Positions 33,392 through 43,798 of a stretch of 64,000 bases of DNA are shown here, one piece after another. The stretch lies in assembly GCF_000622365.1 (NCBI RefSeq), contig NZ_JASC01000014.1, positions 682,001 to 746,000 of the forward strand, given 5' to 3'. Source of the DNA: Sulfitobacter noctilucae (GTDB taxonomy: Bacteria; Pseudomonadota; Alphaproteobacteria; Rhodobacterales; Rhodobacteraceae). The position numbers were made by a program, and so were the translations under genes. Position 1 is the first letter of the stretch. The number at the start of each line of letters is the position of its first letter. The notes under the pieces are model-generated. The model was not told where the DNA came from, made no database searches, and saw only the letters and a program-made list of their open reading frames with translations.

Positions 33392-34744
33392 TCAGGCATC
33401 GCCCAAAGTGGTTTCCAGCCATTGTTCAAGCCAGTGGATGTTATAGTCACCGGTATGAATCGCCTTTTCCTGAAGAAGGGCATGAAACAGCGGCACCGTC
33501 GTATCGACACCGTCCACAATCAGTTCTCCGAGTGCGCGGTCCAGACGGGCCAGCGCCTCTGGCCGGTCGCGGCCGTGGACAATAAGCTTGCCGATCAGGC
33601 TGTCGTAAAATGGCGGGATTGAGTAGCCATCGTAAAGGGCGCTGTCCATCCGCACACCGAGGCCACCCGGCGCATGGTACTGCGTGATCCGTCCGGGGCA
33701 GGGCGTGAAATTCGGCAGCTTCTCGGCGTTGATCCGCACCTCGATGGCGTGCCCATTGATCGTCAGATCGTCCTGCTGAAAAGACATATCAAGACCAGAG
33801 GCCACACGAATCTGTTCGCGCACCAGATCGACGCCAAAGATCGCTTCGGTGACCGGGTGTTCGACCTGAAGGCGGGTGTTCATCTCGATGAAGTAGAACT
33901 CGCCGTTCTCATAGAGAAACTCGATCGTGCCTGCGCCGATGTAGTTGATATTGGCCATGGCATCCGCACAGACCTTGCCGATGCGCGCGCGCTCTTCGGG
34001 GGTGATGGCGGGACCGGGGGCTTCCTCGAACACCTTCTGGTGGCGGCGCTGAAGCGAGCAATCGCGTTCGCCCAGATGCACGGCGCGGCCTTTGCCATCG
34101 CCGAAAACCTGAATTTCGATATGGCGTGGCGTGGTCAGGTATTTTTCGATGTAAACTTCGTCATTGCCGAAGTTCGACTTGCCCTCGGCCCGCGCGGTCT
34201 GGAACGCGCGCTCCATATCCTTGGCGGTTTGGGCGACCTTCATGCCTTTGCCACCGCCACCTGCCGTGGCCTTGATGATCACAGGATAGCCCATTTCTTC
34301 GCCAAGCGCCTTGGCGTCTTCTAGTGTGGCGACGCCGCCATCCGAGCCGGGCACACAAGGCACACCCAGTTTCTTCATGGTATCCTTGGCGGTGATCTTA
34401 TCACCCATTACGCGGATATGTTCGGCAGTGGGGCCGATAAAGGTGAGCCCGTGATCCTGTACCACCTGCACAAAAGCGGCGTTTTCCGACAGAAATCCAT
34501 AGCCAGGGTGAATCGCTTCGGCTCCCGTGATTTCGCATGCGGCGATGATTGACGGAATTGACAGGTAAGACTGCGCCGAAGACGGCGGCCCAACGCAGAC
34601 GGATTCGTCGGCCATACGCACATGCATCGCGTCGCTGTCTGCGGTCGAATGCACTGCAACGGAGCCGATGCCCATCTCGCGCGCGGCCCGGATCACGCGC
34701 AAGGCAATTTCGCCCCGGTTGGCGATCAGAATTTTATTGAACAT
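33392..34744 (-). CDS. accC: Acetyl-CoA carboxylase biotin carboxylase subunit
   Basis: A 450-residue ATP-grasp enzyme that carboxylates biotin on AccB. MFNKILIANRGEIALRVIRAA at the N-terminus, the glycine-rich ATP loop KATAGGGGKGMK, EMNTRLQVEHPVTEA and RINAE are typical. It is in the usual operon order accB-accC with a 12 bp gap and is followed by aat. Confidence 0.98.
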   Translation of the reverse strand: MFNKILIANRGEIALRVIRAAREMGIGSVAVHSTADSDAMHVRMADESVCVGPPSSAQSYLSIPSIIAACEITGAEAIHPGYGFLSENAAFVQVVQDHGLTFIGPTAEHIRVMGDKITAKDTMKKLGVPCVPGSDGGVATLEDAKALGEEMGYPVIIKATAGGGGKGMKVAQTAKDMERAFQTARAEGKSNFGNDEVYIEKYLTTPRHIEIQVFGDGKGRAVHLGERDCSLQRRHQKVFEEAPGPAITPEERARIGKVCADAMANINYIGAGTIEFLYENGEFYFIEMNTRLQVEHPVTEAIFGVDLVREQIRVASGLDMSFQQDDLTINGHAIEVRINAEKLPNFTPCPGRITQYHAPGGLGVRMDSALYDGYSIPPFYDSLIGKLIVHGRDRPEALARLDRALGELIVDGVDTTVPLFHALLQEKAIHTGDYNIHWLEQWLETTLGDA

Positions 34745-34756
34745 CCTGCGGCAGCC

Positions 34757-35260
34757 TTATTCAAGGATCACAAGAGGTGCGCCAAACTCGACGGCATCAC
34801 CGTCCCCGACCATGATGCGCTTGACCGTACCTGCGCGCGGCGCGGGGATGTGGTTCATGGTTTTCATCGCCTCGACGATCAACAGTGTGTCGCCTTCGGC
34901 CACCGAAGCCCCCACAGTGATAAAGGCAGGTGCGCCCGGTTCGGCCTGCATATAGATCGTGCCGACCATGGGAGAGGTCACAGCACCCGGCAGGCTGGCG
35001 GGGTCTGCCGCGCCATCACCCCCCGCGGAAGGGGAAGACATCGCAGCCGGAGCAGGAGAGGCCATCGCCGGCGGAGCAGCCTGCATTTGGGGGGCGGCAG
35101 CCATGATTTGCTGCGGAGGTTTGCGGCTGACGCGCACGTTCAGACTGTCGTCCTCGGCATAGTCCCGCTTGACCTGAAGCTCGGTCAGGTCGTTTTCGTT
35201 CAAAAGCTCGGCAAGTGCGCGGATGAAAGCGACATCCGCGTCATGGGTGTTTTTTGTCAT
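34757..35260 (-). CDS. accB: Acetyl-CoA carboxylase biotin carboxyl carrier protein
   Basis: A 167-residue carrier protein. The N-terminal about 45 residues are the AccC-binding part, a Pro/Ala/Met-rich linker spans about 48-92, and the biotinyl domain ends the protein with the biotin attachment site Lys133 in EAMKTMNHI. The start at 35258-35260 has GAGG five bases upstream and the MTKNTHDADV beginning; the longer frame to 35425 is not supported. First gene of accB-accC-aat. Confidence 0.97.
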   Translation of the reverse strand: MTKNTHDADVAFIRALAELLNENDLTELQVKRDYAEDDSLNVRVSRKPPQQIMAAAPQMQAAPPAMASPAPAAMSSPSAGGDGAADPASLPGAVTSPMVGTIYMQAEPGAPAFITVGASVAEGDTLLIVEAMKTMNHIPAPRAGTVKRIMVGDGDAVEFGAPLVILE

Positions 35261-35417
35261 ATAATCCTCGACATGTGCCTGTCCGGCGACGCCATGCGCC
35301 GCTACGTCACCGGTTCTTATAGGCCATGGGACTGTCAGTGAAAACCCATCCCGTGCCAGTGGCGTTGTCATGCGGCGAGCCTGCGGGCATTGTGCCGAAG
35401 AAAAGGGAGGGGGCGCT

Positions 35418-36902
35418 ATGAACATGGCCTGTTGGCTTGTCGAAACACAGAGGGCTTTTCCGGATCGCCCGGCTTTGTTTCTGGGGACCGAACTTGTGGC
35501 GGACTACGCGGGTTTCGCGGATCGGGCCAAGCGTGTCGCAGCACTGTTGCACCGGCAGGGCGTCCAACCCGCTGACCGCGTGGCGATCTATATGGCCAAT
35601 CGGCCGGACTATCTGGTGATCCTCTATGGGATATGGATCGCCGGTGCGGCGGCAGTACCGATTAACGCCAAGCTGCATCCCCGCGAGGTGATGTGGATAT
35701 TGACCGATGCGGACTGCGATACGATCTTTGTGGCCGGGCAAAGTGATGACTTGCGAGCTGAACACTCTATCGACGTGGCCACCGCCGGTTTTGAAAACGA
35801 CTTGGCGCAGCAGGTGCCGCTGGAAGCGGTTGCAGAGCGCAGCGCGGATGATCTGGCCTGGCTTTTCTACACATCGGGCACCACAGGCCAGCCCAAGGGT
35901 GTGATCATCACCCACGGCATGCTGATGTCGATGGCGCTGTGCTACAACACCGATGTGGAGCCTGTGCGCGCAGAGGATGCCACGCTTTACGCGGCTCCGA
36001 TGAGCCATGGCGCGGGGCTTTATGCGGTGATGCATGTGCGTGCGGGGGCGCGGCACGTCTGTCCGGCCTCAGGCGGGTTCGAGGCAGGAGAGATTCTGTC
36101 TCTGGCTGCCCATTTTGGTGATGTGCAGATGTTTGCTGCCCCCACGATGGTCAAGCGCCTGACCGACGGTGCCCGTGCGGCAGACGACAGGGGTGAGGGG
36201 CTGCGCACAATCGTTTACGCGGGCGGGCCGATGTATAATGCTGACATCATAGATGCGGTGGATTGGTTCGGGCCAAAGTTCTTGCAAATCTACGGGCAGG
36301 GCGAATGCCCGATGGGGATTACGGCCCTGTCGCGTCACGATGTGTCTGACCGCAGCCAAACCGATTGGGAGGCGCGTCTGGCGTCGGTTGGCAGGGTGCA
36401 GGCGGCGGTTGAGCTGCGGATCGGCGGGCCGGAGGGTGAGAGCCTACCGGTCGGAGAGACCGGCGAAATCATGGTACGCGGTGCTACCGTGATGCCCGGC
36501 TATTGGCGCAACCCCGAGGCGACAGCCCGGACGCTGCGCAACGGCTGGCTGATGACGGGGGATATGGGAAGCCTTGATGCAGCGGGATATCTGACGCTAC
36601 GGGACCGGAGCAAGGATGTGATTATCACCGGCGGTTCAAACGTCTATCCGCGCGAAGTGGAGGAGGTCTTGCTGGCACATCCTGATCTAAAAGAAGTTTC
36701 GGTCGTCGGCCGCGAACACCCGGAATGGGGTGAGGAGGTCGTCGCCTTTATCGTTGGTGATGTAGCGGAAGAGGCGTTGGACCAGCTATGTCTGGACCGG
36801 ATCGCCCGGTTCAAACGGCCCAAAGCCTATGTCCGTTTGGCGCAATTGCCCAAAAACAATTACGGCAAGGTACTGAAGACTGCCTTGCGGGATCTTCTGT
36901 AG
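35418..36902 (+). CDS. AMP-dependent acyl-CoA synthetase/ligase
   Basis: A 494-residue adenylate-forming enzyme. The P-loop WLFYTSGTTGQPKGVIITH is near 165-183, the A5 motif IYGQGECPMGITAL near 295, and the C-terminal VIITGGSNVYPREVEEVL and LPKNNYGKVLKTAL (catalytic Lys) are intact. Substrate cannot be deduced, but sequence type suggests a medium-chain or aromatic acyl-CoA synthetase. It is divergent from accB and convergent with the ABC transporter, which suggests no operon partner. AGGGAGGGGGCGC precedes the ATG at 35418. Confidence 0.9.
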   Translation: MNMACWLVETQRAFPDRPALFLGTELVADYAGFADRAKRVAALLHRQGVQPADRVAIYMANRPDYLVILYGIWIAGAAAVPINAKLHPREVMWILTDADCDTIFVAGQSDDLRAEHSIDVATAGFENDLAQQVPLEAVAERSADDLAWLFYTSGTTGQPKGVIITHGMLMSMALCYNTDVEPVRAEDATLYAAPMSHGAGLYAVMHVRAGARHVCPASGGFEAGEILSLAAHFGDVQMFAAPTMVKRLTDGARAADDRGEGLRTIVYAGGPMYNADIIDAVDWFGPKFLQIYGQGECPMGITALSRHDVSDRSQTDWEARLASVGRVQAAVELRIGGPEGESLPVGETGEIMVRGATVMPGYWRNPEATARTLRNGWLMTGDMGSLDAAGYLTLRDRSKDVIITGGSNVYPREVEEVLLAHPDLKEVSVVGREHPEWGEEVVAFIVGDVAEEALDQLCLDRIARFKRPKAYVRLAQLPKNNYGKVLKTALRDLL

Positions 36903-36938
36903 TCAGGGGCGCGATGTTGAGGGTGGCTTTGTAACGAG

Positions 36939-36967
36939 AAAGCGCGCCGGATGTGACGGCGCGCTTT
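36939..36967. terminator. Bidirectional terminator between ligase and livF
   Basis: An 11 bp perfect stem AAAGCGCGCCG / CGGCGCGCTTT with an 8-base loop lies between two convergent genes, with TTT on the 3' side of each reading direction. Confidence 0.85.
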
Positions 36968-37002
36968 GGTATTTTTGAAAGGGTGAAGCAGGGGCGGGGT
37001 GC

Positions 37003-37755
37003 TTAGATTGCGAGGTATTCCGCCCGCAGTTCCGCATTCTCCAGCACTTCTTGCGCGGTGCCGTCAAAGACGATGCCGCCGGTATCGAGGATCACGGCAC
37101 GGTCTGCCAGTTTGAGCGCCCGGACGGCGTTCTGTTCGACCAGAATGGTTGTGATGCCCTGTTCTTTGATTATGCCAAGTGTTTTTTCGATCTCGTCGAC
37201 GATCACGGGGGCGAGGCCCTCGTATGGCTCATCCAGCAGCAGCACCTTGATGTCGCGGGCCAGCGCACGGGCGATGGCCAGCATTTGCTGTTCGCCGCCG
37301 GAAAGGGTGGTGCCCTCTTGGCTTTTGCGTTCGCCCAGGCGGGGGAACAGGGTGTAGAGCCGTTCCAGTGACCAGCCGATGGGCGGCGCGATCTGGGCCA
37401 GTTTCAGATTTTCCTCTACCGTGAGGCCGGGAATAATCCGGCGGTCTTCGGGCACCAGACCCAAACCCGCCTGTGAGGCCTGGAAGGCTTGCATCTTGTG
37501 CAGAGGCTGATGGTCCAGCCAGATTTCACCGGATCGTGCTTCGGGCGAGGCAAGCCGCGCGATGGCCCGCAAAGTCGAGGTTTTGCCCGCCCCGTTTCGA
37601 CCCAGAAGCGCGAGGATCTCGCCTTCGTGGACGTTAAAGCTGACGCCCTGCACGATATAGCTCTCGCCGTAATAGGCGTGCAGATCCCAGACCGACAGGA
37701 AGGCGGGTGCGGTGGCCGCGTGGTTGGCGTTTTTCTCAAGCGTTTGTGTGGTCAT
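37003..37755 (-). CDS. livF: Branched-chain amino acid-type ABC transporter ATP-binding protein (LivF)
   Basis: A 250-residue ATPase. Walker A is GRNGAGKTSTLRAIA, the signature TTLSGGEQQMLAIARAL is normal, and Walker B is VLLLDEPYEGLAP. The N-terminal about 20 residues precede the domain. It powers uptake together with LivG, LivM, LivH and the binding protein, all on the same strand. It is the last gene of that five-gene operon, 43 bp after livG. Specific substrate (amino acid, urea or other) is not readable. Confidence 0.93.
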   Translation of the reverse strand: MTTQTLEKNANHAATAPAFLSVWDLHAYYGESYIVQGVSFNVHEGEILALLGRNGAGKTSTLRAIARLASPEARSGEIWLDHQPLHKMQAFQASQAGLGLVPEDRRIIPGLTVEENLKLAQIAPPIGWSLERLYTLFPRLGERKSQEGTTLSGGEQQMLAIARALARDIKVLLLDEPYEGLAPVIVDEIEKTLGIIKEQGITTILVEQNAVRALKLADRAVILDTGGIVFDGTAQEVLENAELRAEYLAI

Positions 37756-37798
37756 GTCTTTTATCCTTTGGGGCCGGGGGAGCGGGGGTGATTCCGCC

Positions 37799-38563
37799 CT
37801 ATGCGGCGTCCTGCGTCTCGCCCAGATAGGCTTCGCGCACCTTAGGGTGGCCTTTGATCTTGTCAGGCGTGTCTTCGACAAGAGGTGTGCCCTGCGCGAG
37901 CACGGTGATCCGATCCGCGAGCGAGAATACCACATGCATGTCGTGCTCGATGATGGCGATGGTGATGTCGCGCTCTTCCTTGATCTGCTTGAGCAGGTCG
38001 ATGGTGTTGTTGGTATCGGCCCGTGCCATACCGGCGGTGGGCTCATCCAGCAGCAGCAACCGCGGTTCTTGCGCAAGGCACATCGCGATCTCAAGACGGC
38101 GCTTGTCTCCGCGTGACATCGAAGAGGCCGTCATGTGGCGCTTCTCGATCAGCTTCATTTCTTCCAGCATACCTTCGGCTTTGCCGATGATATCAGTCTC
38201 ATGCTTGATGCTTTCGATGGCGTGCATGCGAAAAGCACCGTCGCGTTTTGCGAAGCAGGGGATCAGCATGTTTTCCATTACTGTAAGATCACCAAAGATC
38301 TCGGGCGTCTGGAACACGCGGCTGATGCCCATCTGGTTGATCTCATAAGGTTTGCGACCCAGCACGGAATGGCCATCAAACATGACCGATCCGGTATCGG
38401 GGATCAGCTTGCCTACCAGACAGTTCAGCAGCGTCGACTTGCCCGCGCCATTCGGCCCGATGATCGCGTGGCACGAATTTTCCGCCACATTAAGGTTCAC
38501 GTCACCCAGCGCCTGAAGGCCGCCAAACCGTTTGCCCACGTTCTTTACTTCAAGAATAGCCAT
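37799..38563 (-). CDS. livG: Branched-chain amino acid-type ABC transporter ATP-binding protein (LivG)
   Basis: A 254-residue ATPase with Walker A GPNGAGKSTLLNCLVG and Walker B LLLLDEPTAGMARADTN. The ABC signature reads SMSRGDKRRLEIAMCLA instead of the usual LSGGxxRRLEIA, so the first Gly of the loop is replaced; the rest of the domain is normal and related divergent LivG proteins exist. It sits between livM (11 bp) and livF (43 bp). Confidence 0.93.
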   Translation of the reverse strand: MAILEVKNVGKRFGGLQALGDVNLNVAENSCHAIIGPNGAGKSTLLNCLVGKLIPDTGSVMFDGHSVLGRKPYEINQMGISRVFQTPEIFGDLTVMENMLIPCFAKRDGAFRMHAIESIKHETDIIGKAEGMLEEMKLIEKRHMTASSMSRGDKRRLEIAMCLAQEPRLLLLDEPTAGMARADTNNTIDLLKQIKEERDITIAIIEHDMHVVFSLADRITVLAQGTPLVEDTPDKIKGHPKVREAYLGETQDAA

Positions 38564-38574
38564 ATCGGATTTCC

Positions 38575-39789
38575 TTATTCAGCCGCAGGTTTGCGTTGTT
38601 CGGCGGCGTCCGCCTCGATGCTGTTTGCGTTGGCGTCGCGGCGCCGGAACATCTTACCGATCCGCTGTCCGCCTTCGACCAGACCACCCGGCAGAAAGAT
38701 CACCACCAGCATGAACAAGAGACCGAGCGTGAGGTGCCAGCCCTTGCCGACGAAGGGATAGATGATTGCGACCAATACATCCTCGATGCCGTCCGGCATG
38801 AAGGCAAACCATTGCTCCAGCACGGATTTGTTGATCTTGGAGACGATGTTTTCCATGTATTTGATGAAACCGGCACCAAGCACGGGGCCTATCAATGTGC
38901 CTGCACCGCCGAGGATGGTCATCAAGACCACCTCACCCGAAGCAGTCCAGAACATCCGTTCCGCGCCCACTTGCGTATCCATCGCCACCAACAAACCACC
39001 CGCCAGACCGGCATACATACCGGAGATCACGAAGGCCGCAAGCGTGTAGGGTTTGGAGTTCAAGCCAGTGTAGTTCATCCGCTGCTGGTTCGATTTCACC
39101 GCCCGCAGCATCATACCGAAAGGTGAGCGGAAGATGCGGATCGACAGGTAGAAGGCGACCAGCATCACCACAGCCGCGATGTAATAGCCTGCGTTAAAGG
39201 TGAAGACCCAGTTGCCCATCTCAAGCTGGAAGCCCTGGTTCATTTCGAGGCCAAAGAGATTGGCGCGGGGCTGCTGGCCCGCCTCCAGCGCTTTGTCGAG
39301 CACACGGGGGTCGGTGTATTTCGGCTGAAGGCCTGTTTCACCGCCAGTGATCGGCGTCAGCACCGAATAGGCCAGTGCGTAGGACATCTGGGCAAAGGCC
39401 AGCGTCAGGATGGAGAAGTAGATCCCCGAGCGCCGCAGGGAAATAAACCCGACCAGCAAAGAGAACAGACCGGCAATGATAATCGAGACAACGATCGCAG
39501 GGATCACGTTCATCGTCAGCAGTTTCATCATCCAGATTGCCGCGTAGGAACCGACACCCAGAAAGGCCGCGTGGCCGAAGCTGAGATAGCCTGTCAGGCC
39601 GAAGAGGATGTTAAAGCCGATGGCGAAGATGCCAAAGATCACCAGACGCTGCATCAGGTCGGGGTAGCCCGCGTTGAATTGCGCCATCGCCGAGCCTTCA
39701 GGGAAGGGGTTCAGGATGAAGGGAGCGGCGAGTGCCAGGATTGCGACGACAATCAACAAGCCCGCGTCTTTTTTGTTAAGTCCAAACAT
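38575..39789 (-). CDS. livM: Branched-chain amino acid-type ABC transporter permease (LivM)
   Basis: A 404-residue inner-membrane permease with about ten hydrophobic segments. The typical sequence [26 protein letters not shown] and [17 protein letters not shown] are visible. The C-terminus carries a 30-residue polar extension ([20 protein letters not shown]). It is four bases from livH and 11 bp from livG. Confidence 0.93.
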   Translation of the reverse strand: MFGLNKKDAGLLIVVAILALAAPFILNPFPEGSAMAQFNAGYPDLMQRLVIFGIFAIGFNILFGLTGYLSFGHAAFLGVGSYAAIWMMKLLTMNVIPAIVVSIIIAGLFSLLVGFISLRRSGIYFSILTLAFAQMSYALAYSVLTPITGGETGLQPKYTDPRVLDKALEAGQQPRANLFGLEMNQGFQLEMGNWVFTFNAGYYIAAVVMLVAFYLSIRIFRSPFGMMLRAVKSNQQRMNYTGLNSKPYTLAAFVISGMYAGLAGGLLVAMDTQVGAERMFWTASGEVVLMTILGGAGTLIGPVLGAGFIKYMENIVSKINKSVLEQWFAFMPDGIEDVLVAIIYPFVGKGWHLTLGLLFMLVVIFLPGGLVEGGQRIGKMFRRRDANANSIEADAAEQRKPAAE

Positions 39790-39793
39790 GTTC

Positions 39794-40825
39794 TTAGTCC
39801 TCCATCACGCCTTTGCGCCCCATCAGGCCGCGTGGTCGCGTCAGCAGAATGATGATCGCCACAAGGTAGATGATGATCTGGTTGATGCCGGGCAGGGTCT
39901 CAAGCACGACGGACATTGAGGCAAAGCTTTCGAGGATGCCGAGCAGAAAGCCCGCCAGCACCGCACCGGGCAACGAGCCCATGCCGCCGACAACCACAAC
40001 CACAAAGCTGAGCACCAGAAAGTCCATACCCATGTTATAGTTGGGCGAGTTGATCGGCGCGTACATCGCACCCGCCACCCCTGCGACCGCAGCCGCGATG
40101 CCGAACATGATGGTAAAGCGTTTGTCGATGTTGATGCCCAACAGACCCACGGTTTCGCGGTCGGCCATCCCGGCGCGCACAACCATGCCGAAGGTGGTGA
40201 ACTGCAAGAAAGCAAAGACACCGCCGATGATCACTGCCGCAAAGGCAAAGTAGACCAGCCGCCAGTAGGGGTAGATGATGGTATTGGGGTCAAAACCCAG
40301 CATTGCACCGAAATCGAACGATCCGGCAAAGGCGGAAGGTGCAGGTGTCGGGATCGGGTTGGCCCCGTAGAAATACTTGACGATCTCGGCCAGCACGATG
40401 GCCAGACCAAAGGTCACGAGGATCTGATCGGCATGGGGACGCTTGTAGAAATGCTTGATCAGGCCGCGTTCCATGGCAAATCCGATGGCGATCATGACCG
40501 GTACCGTAAAGAGCAGGGACAGCGGGACAGCCCAGTCAATGATCACATCGCCTGTTGCTTGTCCGAACATATCATAGATGTAGGGCACCTCGACTTTCAG
40601 CGGGTTGCCCAGAAAATCCTTCTGGCTTTCGTCAATCACGACATGGCTCAGCGACAGGATCTTGCTGAATGTCACAGCGCAGAAAGCACCGATCAAAAAC
40701 AGCGCGCCGTGGGCAAAGTTGACCACGCCAAGTGTTCCGAAGATCAACGTGAGGCCCAAGGCAATCAGCGCATAGGCCGACCCTTTGTCCATACCGTTGA
40801 GAATTTGCAGAAGAATTGCGTCCAT
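39794..40825 (-). CDS. livH: Branched-chain amino acid-type ABC transporter permease (LivH)
   Basis: A 343-residue inner-membrane permease. The family pattern [20 protein letters not shown] with [20 protein letters not shown], and [22 protein letters not shown], is clear, as is [21 protein letters not shown]. The start at 40823-40825 was chosen over 40864 because GGAGGGGGGAAG lies just upstream. It is 90 bp after the binding-protein gene. Confidence 0.93.
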   Translation of the reverse strand: MDAILLQILNGMDKGSAYALIALGLTLIFGTLGVVNFAHGALFLIGAFCAVTFSKILSLSHVVIDESQKDFLGNPLKVEVPYIYDMFGQATGDVIIDWAVPLSLLFTVPVMIAIGFAMERGLIKHFYKRPHADQILVTFGLAIVLAEIVKYFYGANPIPTPAPSAFAGSFDFGAMLGFDPNTIIYPYWRLVYFAFAAVIIGGVFAFLQFTTFGMVVRAGMADRETVGLLGINIDKRFTIMFGIAAAVAGVAGAMYAPINSPNYNMGMDFLVLSFVVVVVGGMGSLPGAVLAGFLLGILESFASMSVVLETLPGINQIIIYLVAIIILLTRPRGLMGRKGVMED

Positions 40826-40915
40826 GGTCTTCCCCCCTCCAATCGCGCGGCCTGCTCGGGCCATAAGTGTCAGGGCGGAACGATATCCGCCCTGACGAAA
40901 GACTGTATGGCTGGC

Positions 40916-42280
40916 TTATGCGCCTGCGTTACATGTACCCAGTGAACCGCCAGCGAACTGCGGGTGATCGGGGGCGTATGTCACCTGCTCGGCAGGGGTG
41001 ACTTCCACGATTTCCACCAGGTCGTATTCGTTCTCGGGCGTTTCCTTGCCGCGCACGACAACAACGTCCTTGAAGCACTGGTGATCGTCGGCACGGTAGA
41101 GGGTCGGACCGTTACCCAGGCCGTCAAATTCAAAGCCCGCGAGGGCTTCGACAACCGCACATGGGTTGAACGACCCGGCGCGTGTGACCGCATCCGCATA
41201 GAGCAGCGTTTGAACATAGCAGGTGTGCGCCGCCTGGCTGGGTGGGAAGCCGTACTTGGTGCCGAAGGATTGAACAAAGGCGTTGGTACCGGCGTAGCGG
41301 CTGCCCAATTCGTTCTCAAGCTTCCAGTCCCAGTTCTGCGAACCAAGGATACCCTTGATGTTCTGGCCAGCACCGCGGGCCATCAGCTCGGAATAAAGCG
41401 GCACGACGATCTCGAACTTCTTGCCGTTCACTTCCTTGTCACGCAGGCCGAACTGGACCGCGTTTGTCAGGGAGTTGACCATGTTGCCGCCGTAGTGGTT
41501 CAGAACCAGCACGTCTGCGCCGGACTGCAGAACAGGGGCGATATAGGCCGAGAAGTCGGTTTGTGTCAGAGGTGTTTTCACCGCGTTCACAGTTTCCCAA
41601 CCCAGTGCTTCGGTCGAAGAGCGCACGGCTTCTTCCGTGGTGTAGCCCCAGTTGTAGTCCGCCGTCAGGTGATAGGCCTTGCGGTCCGCGCCGTATTCGT
41701 TGGAAAGGATGGGCGCAAGGGCGGCACCGGACATGTAGGAGTTGAAGAAGTGGCGGAAGCCATTGGCCCGCTTGTCCTTGCCGGTTGTGTCGTTGGCGTG
41801 TGTCAGACCCGCCATAAAGATAACCCCGGCCTCCTGGCAAAGCGCCTGCACAGCCACGGCCACACCGGAGCTGGAACCGCCGGAAATCATCACAGCGCCG
41901 TCTTTTTCGATCATCGACTTCGCCGACGCGCGCGCGGCGTCAGATTTCGTCTGGGTGTCGCCGGTCACGAAGTTGACCTTCTTGCCCATGATGCCGTTCC
42001 CTTCCAGCACTTTGGAGCTGAAAGTCTGCATCATGCCGCCGTCACCTTCACCGTTCAGGTGCTCGACCGCCAGCTCAAACGCGCGCAGCTCGTCTGCGCC
42101 TTCATCGGCATAGGGGCCGGATTGTGGGACGTTAAAGCCCAGCGTTACCGTGTCGCCCTGTGGCGCGTTGGTAAAGCCGCTGTGGCCGTCGGCACGCAAA
42201 TATGTTGGCAATGCAAGACCGGCGCTTGCGACAGCGCCCGTCTTGATCAGTCCACGACGCGTCAGTTTTGAAAATGACAT
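40916..42280 (-). CDS. ABC transporter periplasmic substrate-binding protein (Liv/urea family)
   Basis: A 454-residue periplasmic solute-binding protein. The N-terminus has a twin-arginine signal SKLTRRGLIKTGAVASAGLA, so it may be exported folded by Tat. The mature type I fold begins VTLGFNVPQSGPYADEGADE and contains ISGGSSSGVAVAVQALCQEAGVIF. Members of this clade bind branched-chain amino acids, amides or related compounds; the ligand here is unknown. GGGAGGA precedes the ATG. It heads the livHMGF operon, and a 220 bp region separates it from a divergent regulator. Confidence 0.9.
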   Translation of the reverse strand: MSFSKLTRRGLIKTGAVASAGLALPTYLRADGHSGFTNAPQGDTVTLGFNVPQSGPYADEGADELRAFELAVEHLNGEGDGGMMQTFSSKVLEGNGIMGKKVNFVTGDTQTKSDAARASAKSMIEKDGAVMISGGSSSGVAVAVQALCQEAGVIFMAGLTHANDTTGKDKRANGFRHFFNSYMSGAALAPILSNEYGADRKAYHLTADYNWGYTTEEAVRSSTEALGWETVNAVKTPLTQTDFSAYIAPVLQSGADVLVLNHYGGNMVNSLTNAVQFGLRDKEVNGKKFEIVVPLYSELMARGAGQNIKGILGSQNWDWKLENELGSRYAGTNAFVQSFGTKYGFPPSQAAHTCYVQTLLYADAVTRAGSFNPCAVVEALAGFEFDGLGNGPTLYRADDHQCFKDVVVVRGKETPENEYDLVEIVEVTPAEQVTYAPDHPQFAGGSLGTCNAGA

Positions 42281-42502
42281 GAATTCCTCCCGTTGGGTAA
42301 AAGCATCGCCGCATGTTACGCGGTCGAATGGCACAGGTGTGCAAAGAAAAGTACATCATGGCAGTCAAATCCGTTCAATAAGCCCCTTGTTAAACACATT
42401 TTTTTTGTAAACATCTTCGCATTGGATTTGTGTATTCTGTAAAGAGTATGATGTTGCAGCGCAGAAACGCGTTGAAATTGCGCTATAATCGGATGGGGAT
42501 CT

Positions 42503-43798
42503 ATGGCACGTGAAGCACTGACTGGCAGTCGGATCCGCGAACGGCGGGTGATGGCAGGATTGAAGCAAGCCGATCTGGCCCGCCAGATCGGGATCTCGGC
42601 CAGCTATTTGAATTTGATCGAACACAACCGCCGCAGAATCGGCGGAAAACTATTGCTCAACATCGCGGGTGCGCTTGCGGTTGAACCCCAAAGCCTGACC
42701 GAAGGGGCAGAAGCCGCATTGATCGCCACTCTGCGTGAGGCTGCGGATGATGTGGGCCTGAACCAACAAGACGCGGACCGCGCCGATGAATTTGCGGGCC
42801 GGTTTCCGGGCTGGGCCGATGTGCTGGCCGGCACACGAAAGCGCGTCGCCGCACTGGAGCAAACGGTTGAAGCGCTAAGCGACCGGTTGGCCCATGATCC
42901 ACTGTTGGCCGCTTCCATGCATGAATTGCTCAGCACCGCCGCGGCGATCCGGTCGACCGCTGCCATTCTAGCAGAGACAGAGACCCTGCAACCCGAGTGG
43001 CGGGATCGTTTTCATGCCAACATTCACGAGGACAGCCGCCGGTTGTCTGACAGTGCGGAGTCCATCGTGACCTATCTGGATGCCGAACCAGGGGCAGCTG
43101 ACCCTGCCAGTTCGCCACAAGAGGAGGTGGAGAAATATCTTAACGCTCATGACTTCAACTTTCCTTCGCTGGAGAGTGGAGCCGTGGCACCCGCGCAGAT
43201 AGACGCGATGATTGCCGAGGCACCTGAGCTGACGTCTCAGGCGGGGCAATTCGGGGCTGCGACCGTGTTGCGGCAGGTTGCAGAGGATGCCGCGGTGCTG
43301 AAACTGGCAGCGCTGCGCGATGCGGTGGCGCAGGACGGTGCTGATCCGCTGGCTGTGGCGCGCAGGCTGCGGGTTTCGGTGCCTTGCGTGCTTCGGCGCA
43401 TGGCTGCGCTGCCTGAATTGGGTGCGGGATTGGTGGTATGTGACCGGTCCGGCACCGTAATTTTTCGCAAATCCATCGAAGGGTTCACCATCCCGCGTCA
43501 TGGGTCGTGTTGCCCACTTTGGCCACTTTTTGGTGCGTTGGGCCAGCCCGGCAGTGTTATCCGAGAGCGGATTGACCAATTGGGCCGGGCCGATGCCTCC
43601 TTTGACAGTTTTGCGGTCAGCGAGCCGGTGGGCGTGCCGCTCTACAACGCGCCCCCGCTGCTACGGGCGGTCATGTTGTTATTGCCGGTGCCACCCGGAA
43701 GCGGACGCGGCGCACCGGTTGGGTCTACCTGCCGCATTTGCCCGCATGAAGCCTGCCGCGCCCGGCGCGAACCTTCGGTCATGAAAGCAGGTGTCTGA
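42503..43798 (+). CDS. XRE/DUF2083-family regulator, ScfR-like
   Basis: A 431-residue regulator. Residues about 9-62 form an XRE helix-turn-helix (ERRVMAGLKQADLARQIGI then SASYLNLIEHNRRRIGG), the middle is helical, and the C-terminus is the DUF2083-type region with CPLWPLFGALGQPG and the final cluster CRICPHEACRARREPS. Family members such as ScfR/RamB control short-chain acyl-CoA, acetate or propionate metabolism. It is divergent from the transporter and lies just before a two-component system. No ribosome site is obvious. Confidence 0.85.
   Translation: MAREALTGSRIRERRVMAGLKQADLARQIGISASYLNLIEHNRRRIGGKLLLNIAGALAVEPQSLTEGAEAALIATLREAADDVGLNQQDADRADEFAGRFPGWADVLAGTRKRVAALEQTVEALSDRLAHDPLLAASMHELLSTAAAIRSTAAILAETETLQPEWRDRFHANIHEDSRRLSDSAESIVTYLDAEPGAADPASSPQEEVEKYLNAHDFNFPSLESGAVAPAQIDAMIAEAPELTSQAGQFGAATVLRQVAEDAAVLKLAALRDAVAQDGADPLAVARRLRVSVPCVLRRMAALPELGAGLVVCDRSGTVIFRKSIEGFTIPRHGSCCPLWPLFGALGQPGSVIRERIDQLGRADASFDSFAVSEPVGVPLYNAPPLLRAVMLLLPVPPGSGRGAPVGSTCRICPHEACRARREPSVMKAGV

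Noticed and set aside
40964..42271. 435-codon open frame antisense to the substrate-binding protein gene
   Set aside because: Mirror frame of a clear gene with strong codon bias; composition His/Arg/Gly-rich and no motif.
42281..42502. Consensus promoter for the ScfR-like gene
   Set aside because: A TTGGAT...TATGAT pair exists but with a 19 bp spacer, and CTATAAT near 42483 has no -35; not strong enough to list.
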